Of a stretch of 64,000 bases of DNA, positions 1 through 8,795 are shown one piece after another (position 1 is the stretch's first letter; each line of letters begins with the position of its first letter). The stretch is from H17-190 sp034435615 (lineage in GTDB: Bacteria; Chloroflexota; Dehalococcoidia; SM23-28-2; HRBIN24). Under the pieces are notes generated by a model. It ran no database searches. It was not told the origin of the DNA and saw only the letters and a program-made list of their open reading frames with translations. Position numbers and translations under genes: made by a program. The stretch covers positions 1-64,000 of the forward strand of contig DAOTWZ010000034.1 of the NCBI GenBank assembly GCA_034435615.1, written 5' to 3'.

Positions 1-348
1 GAGGACGAGCTGGAGCGGATAGTGGAGGAGTGGACGCTGACCCAGGACCCCTTCGAGGCGACGCGCAGGCTGCAGGAGGCGGGCGTGGCCGCCTACCCGG
101 CCCTCAACAATAAGGAGGTGGCCGAGGATCCCCACCTGAACGCCCGCCGCTTCTTCACCGAGAAGGAACACCCGGTGGTGGGGGTGCGCAAGCATACCGG
201 CATCCCCTGGCGGATGTCGGCCACGCCCTGCGAAGTGTGGCGGGCCGCTCCCGTCCTGGGACAGGACAATGACTACGTCTTCCGTCAGCTCCTGGGCCTC
301 TCTCCCGACGAGATAGAGGAGCTGAAGCGGAAAGAGGTGATCCTCTGA
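1..348 (+). CDS. CaiB/BaiF family (class III) CoA-transferase, C-terminal part
   Basis: The reading frame is open from base 1 and ends in TGA at 346-348, so the gene starts outside the window; about 115 C-terminal residues are visible. The sequence (EAGVAAYPALNNKEVAEDPHL, then GIPWRMSATP, and the terminal GLSPDEIEELK) matches the C-terminal part of class III CoA-transferases, which move CoA between acyl donors and carboxylic acids. The catalytic Asp lies in the missing N-terminal part. The end of the window carries an enoyl-CoA hydratase, but the two are far apart and no link is implied. The substrate cannot be told. Confidence 0.85.
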   Translation, partial: EDELERIVEEWTLTQDPFEATRRLQEAGVAAYPALNNKEVAEDPHLNARRFFTEKEHPVVGVRKHTGIPWRMSATPCEVWRAAPVLGQDNDYVFRQLLGLSPDEIEELKRKEVIL

Positions 349-396
349 GGCGCCTCCGGCCGGCGTCCCCCAGCGCGGGGGCGCCCCGGCGCCAAA

Positions 397-425
397 TTGA
401 CCGCCCTGGGGGCCGATGATAGCCT
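397..425 (+). promoter_or_regulatory. Putative promoter for nadE
   Basis: TTGACC at 397-402, a 17-base spacer, and TAGCCT at 420-425. The predicted start is near 432, leaving about 87 bases before nadE. That leader can form an 8-bp hairpin (GGGCAGCC at 445-452 with GGCTGCCC at 475-482). The -10 is a weak match. Confidence 0.4.
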
Positions 426-518
426 TTAGTTAGGCCCCAACCCAGGGCAGCCCGTCCTTTCTCCCCTGCGGTCAGGCTGCCCGGCGCCCTGGACGTCCGT
501 GGGCCGGGGACAGAGGGC

Positions 519-2261
519 ATGAGGAGAATCCGCATCGGGCTGGCGCAACTGGACACCACCGTAGGAGACCTGGAAGGGAACGTCCGCAAGGTGCTCCGTG
601 CCGTGGAGGAGGCCCGCAGCCTGGGGGTGGACCTGGTAGCCTTCCACGAGCTGGCCATCACCGGTTACCCCCCGGAGGATCTGCTCCTGCGGCCGGCCTT
701 CGTGCGGGACAACCTGGAGGCCCTCTGGGAGGTGGTGAAGGGCTGTCGGGGGATAACGGCTGTGGTGGGGTTCGTGGACCATCCCGCCGGACGGGGCGAG
801 ACCGACGACGACATCTACAACGCCGCCGCCATCATCCACGACGGCCGTCTGGCCGGCGTCTACCACAAGCAGCACCTGCCCAACTACGGCGTCTTCGACG
901 AGGTGCGCTACTTCCAGCGCGGCCGCTCCTGCCCCGTCTTCGTCGTCGCCGGGGTGGGGGTGGGCGTCAACATCTGCGAGGACATCTGGTACCCGGGAGA
1001 CCCCACCCGCTCTCAGGCCCTGGCGGGCGCCCAGGTCATCGTCAACATCAACGGCTCGCCCTACCACCGGGAGAAGCGCCTCTTCCGAGAGCGGATGCTC
1101 TCCACCCGCGCCTCGGACTACGGCGTGGCGGTCTGCTACGTGAACCAGGTGGGCGGCCAGGACGAGCTGGTCTTCGACGGCGGCAGCATGGTCTTCGATG
1201 CCAGGGGCGAGCTGCTGGCCCGCGCCTCCCTCTTCCAGGAGGAGCTCCTGGTGTGCGACCTGGACATCGGCGAGGTGCTGCGCATGCGCCTGCACGACCC
1301 GCGGCGCCGCCACGAGCGCTGGCAGGCGGGGGCGGACGTCCCGGTGATCCGCCTCTCGGAGGCGCCCCTGCAGCCTCACAAGCCGGAGGTGACCCCGCGC
1401 ATCGCCCCGGCGCCGGACGGCGAGGCGGAGGTCTACCAGGCCCTGGTGCTGGGGACGCGGGACTACGTGCACAAGACGGGCTTCCGCCAGGCGCTGGTGG
1501 CCCTCTCGGGCGGGATAGACTCCAGCCTGGTGGCCTGCATCGCCGTCGACGCCCTGGGGCCGGAGAACGTGGTGGGAGTGAGCATGCCCTCCCGCTACTC
1601 CTCCGAGGGCTCCATCCGGGACGCCAAGGAGCTGGCGGAGAACCTGGGCATCCGCTTCCTCGTCATCCCCATCGAGCCGGCGCACCAGGCCTATCTGGAT
1701 ATGCTGGAGGAGGCCTTCGCCGGGACGGAGCCGGGGGTGGCGGAGGAGAACGTGCAGAGTCGCATCCGGGGCAACATCATCATGGCCCTCTCCAACAAGT
1801 TCGGCTGGCTGGTGCTCACCACCGGGAACAAATCGGAGATGGCCACGGGCTACGCCACCCTGTACGGCGACATGGCGGGGGGCTTCGCCGTCATCAAGGA
1901 CGTGCCCAAGACGCTGGTCTATCGCCTGGCCCGCTACCGCAACAGCCTGGGGCCGGTCATCCCGGAGGCCGTCTTTACCAAGCCGCCGTCGGCGGAGCTG
2001 CGGCCGGGCCAGGTGGACCAGGACTCCCTCCCCCCGTACGAGGTGCTGGACCCCATCCTGGAGGCCTATGTGGAACGGGACAAGAGCCTTGAGGAGATCG
2101 TGGCCATGGGCTATGACTATGAGACGGTGGCCCGGGTTATCCGCATGGTGGACCTGAACGAATACAAGCGGCGACAGGCCCCGCCGGGCGTGAAGATCAC
2201 GCCGCGGGCCTTCGGGCGGGACCGCCGCCTGCCCATAGCCAACCGTTACCGCGGTCACTGA
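519..2261 (+). CDS. nadE: Glutamine-dependent NAD(+) synthetase
   Basis: The 580-aa protein makes NAD from deamido-NAD, ATP and glutamine-derived ammonia in the cytoplasm. The N-terminal nitrilase-type glutaminase domain (about 1-270) has the expected triad: E44 (FHELAITGYPPEDLL), K117 (YHKQHLPNYG) and C153 (VNICEDIWYPGD). The C-terminal synthetase domain has the ATP P-loop SGGIDSS at 330-336, followed by the TTGNKSE and KDVPKTLVY motifs. Its length is normal for the two-domain form. ATG at 519 begins directly with the conserved IRIGLAQLDTTVGD. The next gene, a HAD hydrolase, follows 27 bases later and may be cotranscribed. Confidence 0.95.
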   Translation: MRRIRIGLAQLDTTVGDLEGNVRKVLRAVEEARSLGVDLVAFHELAITGYPPEDLLLRPAFVRDNLEALWEVVKGCRGITAVVGFVDHPAGRGETDDDIYNAAAIIHDGRLAGVYHKQHLPNYGVFDEVRYFQRGRSCPVFVVAGVGVGVNICEDIWYPGDPTRSQALAGAQVIVNINGSPYHREKRLFRERMLSTRASDYGVAVCYVNQVGGQDELVFDGGSMVFDARGELLARASLFQEELLVCDLDIGEVLRMRLHDPRRRHERWQAGADVPVIRLSEAPLQPHKPEVTPRIAPAPDGEAEVYQALVLGTRDYVHKTGFRQALVALSGGIDSSLVACIAVDALGPENVVGVSMPSRYSSEGSIRDAKELAENLGIRFLVIPIEPAHQAYLDMLEEAFAGTEPGVAEENVQSRIRGNIIMALSNKFGWLVLTTGNKSEMATGYATLYGDMAGGFAVIKDVPKTLVYRLARYRNSLGPVIPEAVFTKPPSAELRPGQVDQDSLPPYEVLDPILEAYVERDKSLEEIVAMGYDYETVARVIRMVDLNEYKRRQAPPGVKITPRAFGRDRRLPIANRYRGH

Positions 2262-2288
2262 GGGGAGCGAGAGGGGGTGAGCCTTCTC

Positions 2289-2921
2289 ATGCCTGAGCAG
2301 AACGGTACACCGGTCCAGGTCATCTTCTTTGACTTCGGTGGCGTCATCGCCCGCATGGACCGGGAGGAGACGCGGCGACTGGAGGAGAAGTACGGCCTCC
2401 CCAGGGGCTCCCTCCTGGACGCCCTCTACAACATCCCGGAGTGGCAGGAGGCGGAGCGAGGGCGCATCCCGGAGGAGCAGTGGATCAGGGCGGTGGAGCG
2501 GCGCCTGGACGAACTGGCGGGTCGCCCCATACCGGAGATCCGCCAGGACTGGCACATCGTCTGGCGCCAGTTGGACCATGAGATGCTGGCCCTGGTGGAG
2601 CGGCTGCGCCAGCGCTATCGCGTGGGGATCATCTCCAACTCCACGCTGCGGCTGGAGAAGGAGCTCATCGAGGGCAACGGCATCCATCACCTCTTCGAGG
2701 TGGTGGTGAACTCGGCTCGGGAGCAGGTGGCCAAGCCCGACCCCCGCATCTTCCTCATCGCCGCCGAGAGGATGGGCGTGCCGCCCTCCGCCTGCCTGCA
2801 CATCGACGACCTGATCCAGAACGTGCAGGGGGCGCGGCAGGCCGGCTTCCAGGCTATCCTCCACCGAGGCGACCTGCCCACCACCATCGCCGCCCTCCGG
2901 GGGCTGGGGATAGACTGCTAG
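2289..2921 (+). CDS. HAD-superfamily hydrolase (subfamily IA-like)
   Basis: The 210-aa HAD-type phosphatase has the nucleophile motif FFDFGG (D15), the motif II region IISNST, the motif III Lys in KPDPRIF, and the motif IV acidic pair in CLHIDDL. Together these indicate a complete phosphohydrolase or haloacid dehalogenase-like enzyme. The helical cap between about 25 and 95 fits subfamily IA. I prefer ATG 2289 over GTG 2277, because the GTG sits inside the purine-rich ribosome site GAGGGGGTGA (2271-2280), which is 8 bases from the ATG. The substrate is unknown. It may be cotranscribed with nadE upstream and the TldD-like gene 31 bases downstream. Confidence 0.85.
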   Translation: MPEQNGTPVQVIFFDFGGVIARMDREETRRLEEKYGLPRGSLLDALYNIPEWQEAERGRIPEEQWIRAVERRLDELAGRPIPEIRQDWHIVWRQLDHEMLALVERLRQRYRVGIISNSTLRLEKELIEGNGIHHLFEVVVNSAREQVAKPDPRIFLIAAERMGVPPSACLHIDDLIQNVQGARQAGFQAILHRGDLPTTIAALRGLGIDC

Positions 2922-2952
2922 CCGACGGCGACGCCAGGACAGAACAGGAGAG

Positions 2953-4527
2953 ATGGCCTTGACGGTCAGGGTAAGCATCGAGCTGATACCGCAGGTGCGA
3001 GAGACGGTCTACGAGCTGGTCTCCTCCTTCCCCCGCACCAAGGCCCACTGCCGCTACGCCGACGTGCGAATCGAGGTGGCGGAGGGGAAGGGTGCAGTGG
3101 CCGAGAACGGCATGGACAAGTTCAGCAGCGAGGACTACGGCCTTTCCTTCGGCATACGGGTCATCGCCGGGGAGCGCCTGGCCGCCGCTGGCTACTTCGG
3201 CCAGCAACTGGGCGCCGCCGACCTCCCGGACCTGGTGGGCCGCCTGCGGGAGAGCCTGGAGCACGCCTACGAGCGGGCCCTGTGGAACGCCCGCCAGAAG
3301 GCGGCGGCCCGGGAGGAGTTCGGCCCCTTGGCCCAGAGCCTCTACGACCTTTCCCTGGCCCCCGTACCCGTCCGCAGCGACACCGTCCCCGCCCGCTACC
3401 GCCTGGACCCCAGGGAGGTACCCCTGGCCGACGTCGTCCGCTACGTGCGGGAGGTCTCCCGGGAGGTACAGGCCCTGGGCAGCGAGGTGGTCTACAACTA
3501 CATCGGCGCCGAGACCCACCTGGAGCGCCTGCTGGTGGTGACCTCTGAGGGGGCCAACGTGGACCAGACCTGGGCCATCACCCAGGGCACCTGCTTCGTG
3601 GTGGCCCAGGGGCCGGACGCCCACCAGGAGCTGTACGACTTCAGCGGCCATCAGCGAGGGTGGGAGGTCATCACCCAGGGCGTGGACGAACCGGCCATCC
3701 AGTACCCGGACCTGCGCCAGTTCTCCCTGGCCCTGGCCCGGGACACGGTGGAGCTGGCCAGGGCCCGCCCCTGTCCCGCCACCGATAAGGAGGTGGTGGT
3801 GGTCACCGACCCCCACTACAACGCCCTGGTCTGTCACGAGGTGGTAGGGCACCCCTCGGAGCTGGACCGCGCCCTCAAGATGGAGACCGGCTATGCTGGC
3901 CGCTCCTGGCTCCTCAAGGACCTGCGGGAGAGCCAGCGGGGGCGGCAGGTGGCCTCTCCCCTGGTGAGCGCCTTCTCCGACCCCACCATAGACGGCTTCG
4001 GCCACTATCTTTACGACGACGAGGCGACGCCCGCCCGGCGCGTCTACCACATACGGGACGGCCTGTATGAGGAGTTCGCCAACTCTCGCCAGACGGCGGC
4101 CATTCTGGGGGTGGAGCCCAACGGCCACTACAAGGCCACGGACGCCTATCTGGTGCCCCTCATCCGCATGTCCAATACGGCCTTCGCTCCCGGTGAGCGG
4201 GACCCTCAGGAGATCATCCGCGAGGTGGACCGGGGCTACTACATCGTGGGGCACCGCATCCCCTCGGTGGCGGAGTCCCGGGAGAACTTCCGCATCACAG
4301 CCATGAAGGTCTACGAGATACGGGACGGCAAGCTGGGGGAGCTCTTCCGGGACGGCGGCCTCATGGCCGACACCCGGGACTATTTCCTGAGCGTGGACGC
4401 GGTGGGGAACGATTTCCGCCTCTTCGCCATACCCAACTGCGGCAAGGGCCAGCCCATGCAGACCAAGCGGATGAGCAACGGCGGCCCCACCATGCGGGCC
4501 CGGGCGCGCCTGAGTGGCGCCCGCTGA
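2953..4527 (+). CDS. TldD/PmbA family metalloprotease (TldD-like subunit)
   Basis: The 524-aa protein carries HEVVGH at residues 295-300, the HExxxH zinc motif of TldD, and a Cys (C496) in NCGKGQPMQ near the C-terminus, the expected third zinc ligand. In known systems TldD pairs with a TldE/PmbA subunit lacking the motif, and the complex degrades small unfolded peptides or trims peptide natural products and antitoxins. A TldE-like gene lies two genes downstream (5165-6718), with tpx between. ATG 2953 follows the site AGGAG. The target peptide is not visible here; no small precursor gene is obvious. Confidence 0.88.
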   Translation: MALTVRVSIELIPQVRETVYELVSSFPRTKAHCRYADVRIEVAEGKGAVAENGMDKFSSEDYGLSFGIRVIAGERLAAAGYFGQQLGAADLPDLVGRLRESLEHAYERALWNARQKAAAREEFGPLAQSLYDLSLAPVPVRSDTVPARYRLDPREVPLADVVRYVREVSREVQALGSEVVYNYIGAETHLERLLVVTSEGANVDQTWAITQGTCFVVAQGPDAHQELYDFSGHQRGWEVITQGVDEPAIQYPDLRQFSLALARDTVELARARPCPATDKEVVVVTDPHYNALVCHEVVGHPSELDRALKMETGYAGRSWLLKDLRESQRGRQVASPLVSAFSDPTIDGFGHYLYDDEATPARRVYHIRDGLYEEFANSRQTAAILGVEPNGHYKATDAYLVPLIRMSNTAFAPGERDPQEIIREVDRGYYIVGHRIPSVAESRENFRITAMKVYEIRDGKLGELFRDGGLMADTRDYFLSVDAVGNDFRLFAIPNCGKGQPMQTKRMSNGGPTMRARARLSGAR

Positions 4528-4532
4528 TACCA

Positions 4533-4562
4533 TTGGAGTCGAGGGCGCAGCCCCAATACAAA
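4533..4562 (+). promoter_or_regulatory. Possible promoter for tpx
   Basis: TTGGAG at 4533-4538, an 18-base spacer, and TACAAA at 4557-4562, just upstream of tpx (ATG 4584, with GGAGG before it). Both boxes are imperfect. Confidence 0.3.
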
Positions 4563-4583
4563 GAGGACAGGAGGTAGGAGCGA

Positions 4584-5114
4584 ATGACACAGGTACAGGA
4601 GAGGCCGGGCGTGGTGACCTTCCGGGGCAACCCGCTGACCCTGCTGGGGCCCGACCTGAAGGTGGGCGACAGGGCCCCGGACTTCCAGCTGGTGAATATG
4701 GAGCTGAAGCCGGTGACCCTGAAGGACTTCGCCGGGAAGACGCTGGTCCTCAGTGTGGCCCTCTCCGTGGACACGCCGGTGTGCGATGTCCAGGAGAAGC
4801 GGTTCAACGAGATAGCAGCCTCCCTCTCGGAGGACGTGGTGGTGGCAGCCGTCACGGTGGACCTTCCCTTCGCTCTCAGGCGCTGGTGCGGCGCCAACGG
4901 CGTGGACCGCATCCAGGCCCTGAGCGACTATCAGGACCACCAGTTCGGCCTCAGCTACGGGGTGCTCATCAAGGAGATGAAGCTCCTGGCCCGCTCCGTG
5001 TGGATCGTGGACAGGGACGGAGTCATCCGCTACAAGGAGATCGTCCCCGAGGTGACGCAGGAGCCCAACTACCAGGCGGCGCTGGAGGCGCTCAAGCAGG
5101 TGGCCGGCGCCTAA
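4584..5114 (+). CDS. tpx: Thiol peroxidase (atypical 2-Cys peroxiredoxin)
   Basis: The 176-aa Tpx reduces hydroperoxides using thioredoxin as electron donor. The peroxidatic Cys is C67 in VDTPVCDVQ and the resolving Cys is C102 in RRWCGANG, at about the usual Tpx spacing. The N-terminal TFRGNPLTLLG and the GDRAPDFQLV segment are typical of the family. The gene lies between the TldD-like and TldE-like genes on the same strand, with a good ribosome site (AGGAGGTAGGAG) before ATG 4584. It may have its own promoter. It is normal in length with no missing key residue. Confidence 0.95.
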   Translation: MTQVQERPGVVTFRGNPLTLLGPDLKVGDRAPDFQLVNMELKPVTLKDFAGKTLVLSVALSVDTPVCDVQEKRFNEIAASLSEDVVVAAVTVDLPFALRRWCGANGVDRIQALSDYQDHQFGLSYGVLIKEMKLLARSVWIVDRDGVIRYKEIVPEVTQEPNYQAALEALKQVAGA

Positions 5115-5164
5115 GCGGCGCGGCCTGGCCATCCCCCAGCCATCAGTCGGAGGAGGTCCTGGTC

Positions 5165-6718
5165 TTGAGGGCTTTAGAGGAGCTGACGAGGGCGGCGGAG
5201 CAGGCGCTGGCCTTCCTCCGTTCCCAGGAGGACGTGGAGGAGGCGGAGGTCTTCGTCTCCTGCAACGGCATCCTGCACACCCGCCTCAACTACACCTCGC
5301 ACATCCCCTGCAACGGCGTCGAGGAGCCCAAGTCCATAGAGAACTTCGGCATCGGCGTGCAGGTGGTGCTGCGGACGGCCGGGGAGGAGGTGCGCCGGGT
5401 GGGCTTCGGCGCTGAGCCCTCCGACCTGACCCTGGAGGGGGCCCGCTCCGCCCTGGAGAAGGCCCGACGCGCCGCCGTGGCCGATCCCGAGTTCACCTCC
5501 CTCCCCCGCCCCGCCGGGGAGGGACGCCGCCTGGCCAGCTACCACGACCCGCGGGTCATGGACCTGAGCGACGCCGACCTGGTGGAGGCCGGCTGGCGGG
5601 TGGTGAGGGGCGGCCTGCGGGCCTTCCGCACCTCCGAGACGCTGCAGGCCCTGGGCCGCAGCCCGGAGGAGCTGGCCCTCATCCTGGGCGGGGACGTCAC
5701 CATCCTCCAGGAGCGGGTGGCCATCTGCTCCACCGCCATGCCCCAGGTGCAGACGGACGAGTCCACCCTCATCCTCTCCTTCATCACCGCCATGGTGGAG
5801 TCCGAGGGGAGCAAGGGGAGCGGCTACGGCGCCGCCACCCACTTGGAGCAGTTCCAGGGGGAGGCGGGGGAGGAAGCGGCCAGGAACGCCGTGCGTGGCC
5901 TGGGAGGCGTCCGGGTGCCCGGCGGCCAGTACCGCGTCGTCCTGGGGCGGCAGGCGGTGATGGATATCCTGGACAACCTGGTGCTCCCCGGCCTCTCCCT
6001 GGGCACCTTCTACGCCGCCGCCTCGCCTTTCCAGGGGAAGCTGGGGAAGCAGGTGGCCTCTTCCCTCTTCACCCTGGTGGACGATGGCGCCGCCCCTGGC
6101 CTGGTGGGCTCCAAGGGCATCACCTGCGAGGGGCTCCCCACCGGCCGCACAGAGCTGGTCCGTGAGGGGGTGCTGGTAGGGCTCCTCGCCAACTGGTACG
6201 AATCACAGCGCATCCTGAGAGACCCCAGGGCGCGGGAGAAGCTGGGGGTGGATCCCCAGGAGTGGCGTCACGCCTTCGCCCCCCGCAACGGCTTCCGCTT
6301 CGCCCGGGGCGGCGGCCGCCACTTCGACCAGCAGCCGGGCATCGCCCCCACCAACGTCATCATTCCCGGCAATGTGGAGACCCAGGAGGAGCTGCTGCGG
6401 TTGGTGGGGGACGGCCTCTACATCGGCCGCATCTGGTACACCTACCCGGTGAACGGCCTGCGGGCGGGCGACTTCACCTCCACCGTCGTCGGCGACTCCT
6501 TCGTCATACGGGACGGACGTCTGGCGGAGCCCATCCGGCCCAACACTCTGCGCATCAACGACAACGTCCACAACGTGCTGAACGCCATCCTGGGCATAGG
6601 CAAGGACGCCCGCCCCACCCTGGTCTGGGCGGCGGACGAGATCGTCTACGCTCCGGAGATAGCGGTGGAGCGGCTCCAGGTGGAGTCCATCGCCGAGTAT
6701 ATGGAGAGCGCCTACTAG
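5165..6718 (+). CDS. TldD/PmbA family protein (TldE-like subunit), TTG start
   Basis: The 517-aa TldE/PmbA-like protein lacks the HExxxH motif; the equivalent region reads VLGRQAVMDILDNLV. It is therefore the likely non-catalytic partner of the 2953-4527 protein. Conserved features include GSKGITCEGLPTGRTELV, a Gly/Asn-rich NVIIPGN segment and the YTYPVNGLRAGDFTS stretch. The start is TTG 5165: AGGAGG at 5151-5156 lies 8 bases upstream and no ATG or GTG fits. The open frame extends further upstream only as a shadow inside tpx. The two subunits are separated by tpx rather than adjacent, which is an unusual arrangement. Confidence 0.85.
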   Translation: MRALEELTRAAEQALAFLRSQEDVEEAEVFVSCNGILHTRLNYTSHIPCNGVEEPKSIENFGIGVQVVLRTAGEEVRRVGFGAEPSDLTLEGARSALEKARRAAVADPEFTSLPRPAGEGRRLASYHDPRVMDLSDADLVEAGWRVVRGGLRAFRTSETLQALGRSPEELALILGGDVTILQERVAICSTAMPQVQTDESTLILSFITAMVESEGSKGSGYGAATHLEQFQGEAGEEAARNAVRGLGGVRVPGGQYRVVLGRQAVMDILDNLVLPGLSLGTFYAAASPFQGKLGKQVASSLFTLVDDGAAPGLVGSKGITCEGLPTGRTELVREGVLVGLLANWYESQRILRDPRAREKLGVDPQEWRHAFAPRNGFRFARGGGRHFDQQPGIAPTNVIIPGNVETQEELLRLVGDGLYIGRIWYTYPVNGLRAGDFTSTVVGDSFVIRDGRLAEPIRPNTLRINDNVHNVLNAILGIGKDARPTLVWAADEIVYAPEIAVERLQVESIAEYMESAY

Positions 6719-6734
6719 GCCCGCCGGCCAGGCC

Positions 6735-7016
6735 CTAGCGGGAGGAGAGGAGCTGCAGCGCCTCCGTCAGCGCCTGCACCGGCACGATGCGCGGCGTCCC
6801 GATCTTTATCAGGGGGCGGAGATAGCGCACCACCTGGGAATAGTCGTCCGCCTCCAGGACGAAGTACATGGTGTGCTCCGGCGGGGCGATGTAGCTGCCG
6901 ATGGGCCTGACGCCGCTTTCCCGTATGTGCTGCTCGCTGGCCATCTGGTGTAGAGGGGCCGGGTTGTCCGCCGGGCAGAGCTCCGGCGTGTGGCTGTGAA
7001 TGACGACGAACAGCAT
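6735..7016 (-). CDS. Small dimeric alpha-beta-barrel protein, DUF3303-like
   Basis: The 93-aa cytoplasmic protein resembles the DUF3303 family of ferredoxin-like (dimeric alpha/beta barrel) proteins. Visible family-like features are MLFVVIHSHTPELCP at the N-terminus, SGVRPIGSYIAPPEHTMYFVLEADDY in the middle, and IGTPRIVPVQALTEA near the end. No enzymatic role is established for the family. A GAGGAGGA ribosome site precedes ATG 7016. The gene converges with the TldE-like gene and has its own promoter (7119-7147). Confidence 0.7.
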   Translation of the reverse strand: MLFVVIHSHTPELCPADNPAPLHQMASEQHIRESGVRPIGSYIAPPEHTMYFVLEADDYSQVVRYLRPLIKIGTPRIVPVQALTEALQLLSSR

Positions 7017-7118
7017 CGTCCTCCTCCTCTGATGGTGTTCTCCAGATGCCCCGCGCCGCCCCCGCCCTCCCGGCGTCGATGGTCAGCCTGCCGGCCGCCG
7101 CCCGGGCCGGCGTCGACA

Positions 7119-7147
7119 AGGTTAGAGGGGCGCGGCGGTACGGTCAA
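7119..7147 (-). promoter_or_regulatory. Promoter for the DUF3303-like gene
   Basis: Read on the minus strand: TTGACC (7147-7142), a 17-base spacer, TAACCT (7124-7119). The predicted start is near 7112, giving a GC-rich leader of about 95 bases that contains the 10-base word TCGACGCCGG twice. The remaining 7148-7183 only separates this promoter from znuB. Confidence 0.55.
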
Positions 7148-7183
7148 CGTCCCGGGGGCCGCCAGAGGAGGGGAGGGTGGGCG

Positions 7184-8053
7184 TCAGGCCGCCGGCCCGC
7201 CGGACCGGGCAAAGGCCCTCGTCCGCAGGCGGGCCCGCGTCCGGCTGAGGAGGAGGGCGAGGGCGAAGAGGGCGGTGGCCGTCAGGACGATGGCGGCGCT
7301 GGGGGAGACATCGGCGTAGTAGGCGGCGTAGAGGCCCCCCACGGCGGAGAGGAGGCCCACCGCCACCGCCCAGGCCATCATCCCGGGCAGGCTGCGGGCC
7401 AGTAGCTGGCCGGTGGCGGCCGGGGTCACCAGCAGGGCGGCCACCAACACGATCCCCACCGCCTTGAGGGCGATGACGGAGGTCAGGGCCACCAGCGCCA
7501 GCAGCCCCTGCTGCACCAGGTTCACCGGCACCCCCAGGGCGGCGGCCATGTTCGGGTCATAGGTGACGATGAGAAGCTCCTTCCAGAAGAGGGCCACCAA
7601 CGCCAGGACGATGCCCCCCAGGAGGGCCATCAGCCAGATGTCCTGCCAGCCCACGGCCAGCACGTTGCCGAAGACGAAGGAGAAGAGGTCTACCGTGTAG
7701 CTGCTGCGACGGCTGGCCAGGAGGACGCCCAGGGCGAAGGCGGCCACGAAGACGATCCCGACCGCCGTATCGTGCTTCAGGGCGCCCCGGCGGGCCAGCA
7801 GGCCGATAACGAAGGCGGTGACCAGAGCGCCGACGGCGCCGCCCACGTAGAGGTTCGCCCCGGCCAGGAAGGCAGCGGCCACGCCGCTGAAGGCGGCGTG
7901 GGGCAGGGCATCCCCGATGAAGGCCATACCCCGCAGGACGATGTAGCAGCCCACCACGGAGGCCACCACGCTGGCCAGGCAGGCCGCCAGCACCCCTCGC
8001 TGCATGAAGGCCAGCGTCCAGGGCTCCCGCAGGGCGTCAAGGATGTTCGGCAT
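7184..8053 (-). CDS. znuB: Metal ABC transporter permease (ZnuB/MntB-like)
   Basis: The 289-aa polytopic membrane protein of the ABC-3 family has about eight hydrophobic segments. The stretch GMAFIGDALPHAAFSGVAAA matches the conserved cytoplasmic coupling region of zinc/manganese permeases. It would form the channel for a divalent metal, powered by the ATPase encoded just upstream, whose gene overlaps it by 17 bases. The order zur-znuA-znuC-znuB on one strand points to zinc, but manganese or iron cannot be excluded from sequence. Last gene of the operon. Confidence 0.9.
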   Translation of the reverse strand: MPNILDALREPWTLAFMQRGVLAACLASVVASVVGCYIVLRGMAFIGDALPHAAFSGVAAAFLAGANLYVGGAVGALVTAFVIGLLARRGALKHDTAVGIVFVAAFALGVLLASRRSSYTVDLFSFVFGNVLAVGWQDIWLMALLGGIVLALVALFWKELLIVTYDPNMAAALGVPVNLVQQGLLALVALTSVIALKAVGIVLVAALLVTPAATGQLLARSLPGMMAWAVAVGLLSAVGGLYAAYYADVSPSAAIVLTATALFALALLLSRTRARLRTRAFARSGGPAA

Positions 8054-8795
8054 AGATCTGTCCTCCGTGGCTGAAGAGGAGAAGGTGGCGTTGGAAGGTC
8101 TCCCGCAGGACGTCCTCCCGCAGCACCTCTTCCAGGCGGCCGAAGGCGATGACCCGCCGGTTCAGGAAGACGGCGTGATCGAAGTGGGTGGCGACGCAAC
8201 TGAGGTCATGGGTGGCCACCAGGAGGGTCTTCCCCTCCGCCGCCAGGTCCTGGAAGAGGTGGAGGAGGTCGTGCTGGACGGGGGCGTCCAGACCGGCGAA
8301 GGGCTCGTCCAGGAGGAGCAGCTCCGCCTCCTGGGCCAGCGCCCGGGCGATGAGGGTGCGACGCTGCTCCCCGCCCGATAGCTCCTGGATGCGGCGGCGG
8401 GCCTTGTCCGCCATGCCCACCCGCTCCAGGGCCTGCCAGGCCACCTGACGGTCCCGCTTGCCCGGGCGGCGGAGGAGGCCCAGGTGACCGTAACGGCCCA
8501 TGAGGGCCACCTCGAAAACGGTGATGGGGAAGGCCCAGTCTATGCTCTCCGTCTGGGGAGTGTAGCCGAGGCGACGTCGCTCCGGGCGGCCGCCGAAGAC
8601 CCAGACCTGGCCCCGCCAGGGGCGCTGCAGCCCCAGGATGGTGCGCAGGAGGGTGGACTTGCCGGAGCCGTTGGGGCCTACCAGGCCGGCCAGGCACCCC
8701 CGCTCGATGCTGAAGGTGACATCCTCCAGGGCCGGACGGCCGTCGTAGCCGGTCCAGAGCCCCTCCACTCGCAGGGCCGGGGTCTCAGCGGCCAT
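8037..8795 (-). CDS. znuC: Metal ABC transporter ATP-binding protein (ZnuC-like)
   Basis: The 252-aa ABC ATPase has Walker A GPNGSGKST, a Q-loop within the GYTPQTESIDWAFP segment, the signature ELSGGEQRR, Walker B LLLLDEPFAGLD and a switch His in VATHDLS. The WAFPITVFEVALMGRYG segment is typical of metal-type (Mn/Zn) ABC ATPases. It overlaps znuA by 11 bases and znuB by 17 bases, so translational coupling is likely. It powers import by ZnuB of metal delivered by ZnuA. Confidence 0.92.
   Translation of the reverse strand: MAAETPALRVEGLWTGYDGRPALEDVTFSIERGCLAGLVGPNGSGKSTLLRTILGLQRPWRGQVWVFGGRPERRRLGYTPQTESIDWAFPITVFEVALMGRYGHLGLLRRPGKRDRQVAWQALERVGMADKARRRIQELSGGEQRRTLIARALAQEAELLLLDEPFAGLDAPVQHDLLHLFQDLAAEGKTLLVATHDLSCVATHFDHAVFLNRRVIAFGRLEEVLREDVLRETFQRHLLLFSHGGQIYAEHP

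Noticed and set aside
426..2978. Long minus-strand open frame of 850 codons over nadE and the HAD gene
   Set aside because: It is antisense to well-conserved enzymes, has a low-complexity His/Val/Gly-rich product and no recognisable domain. Such shadows are common at this GC content.
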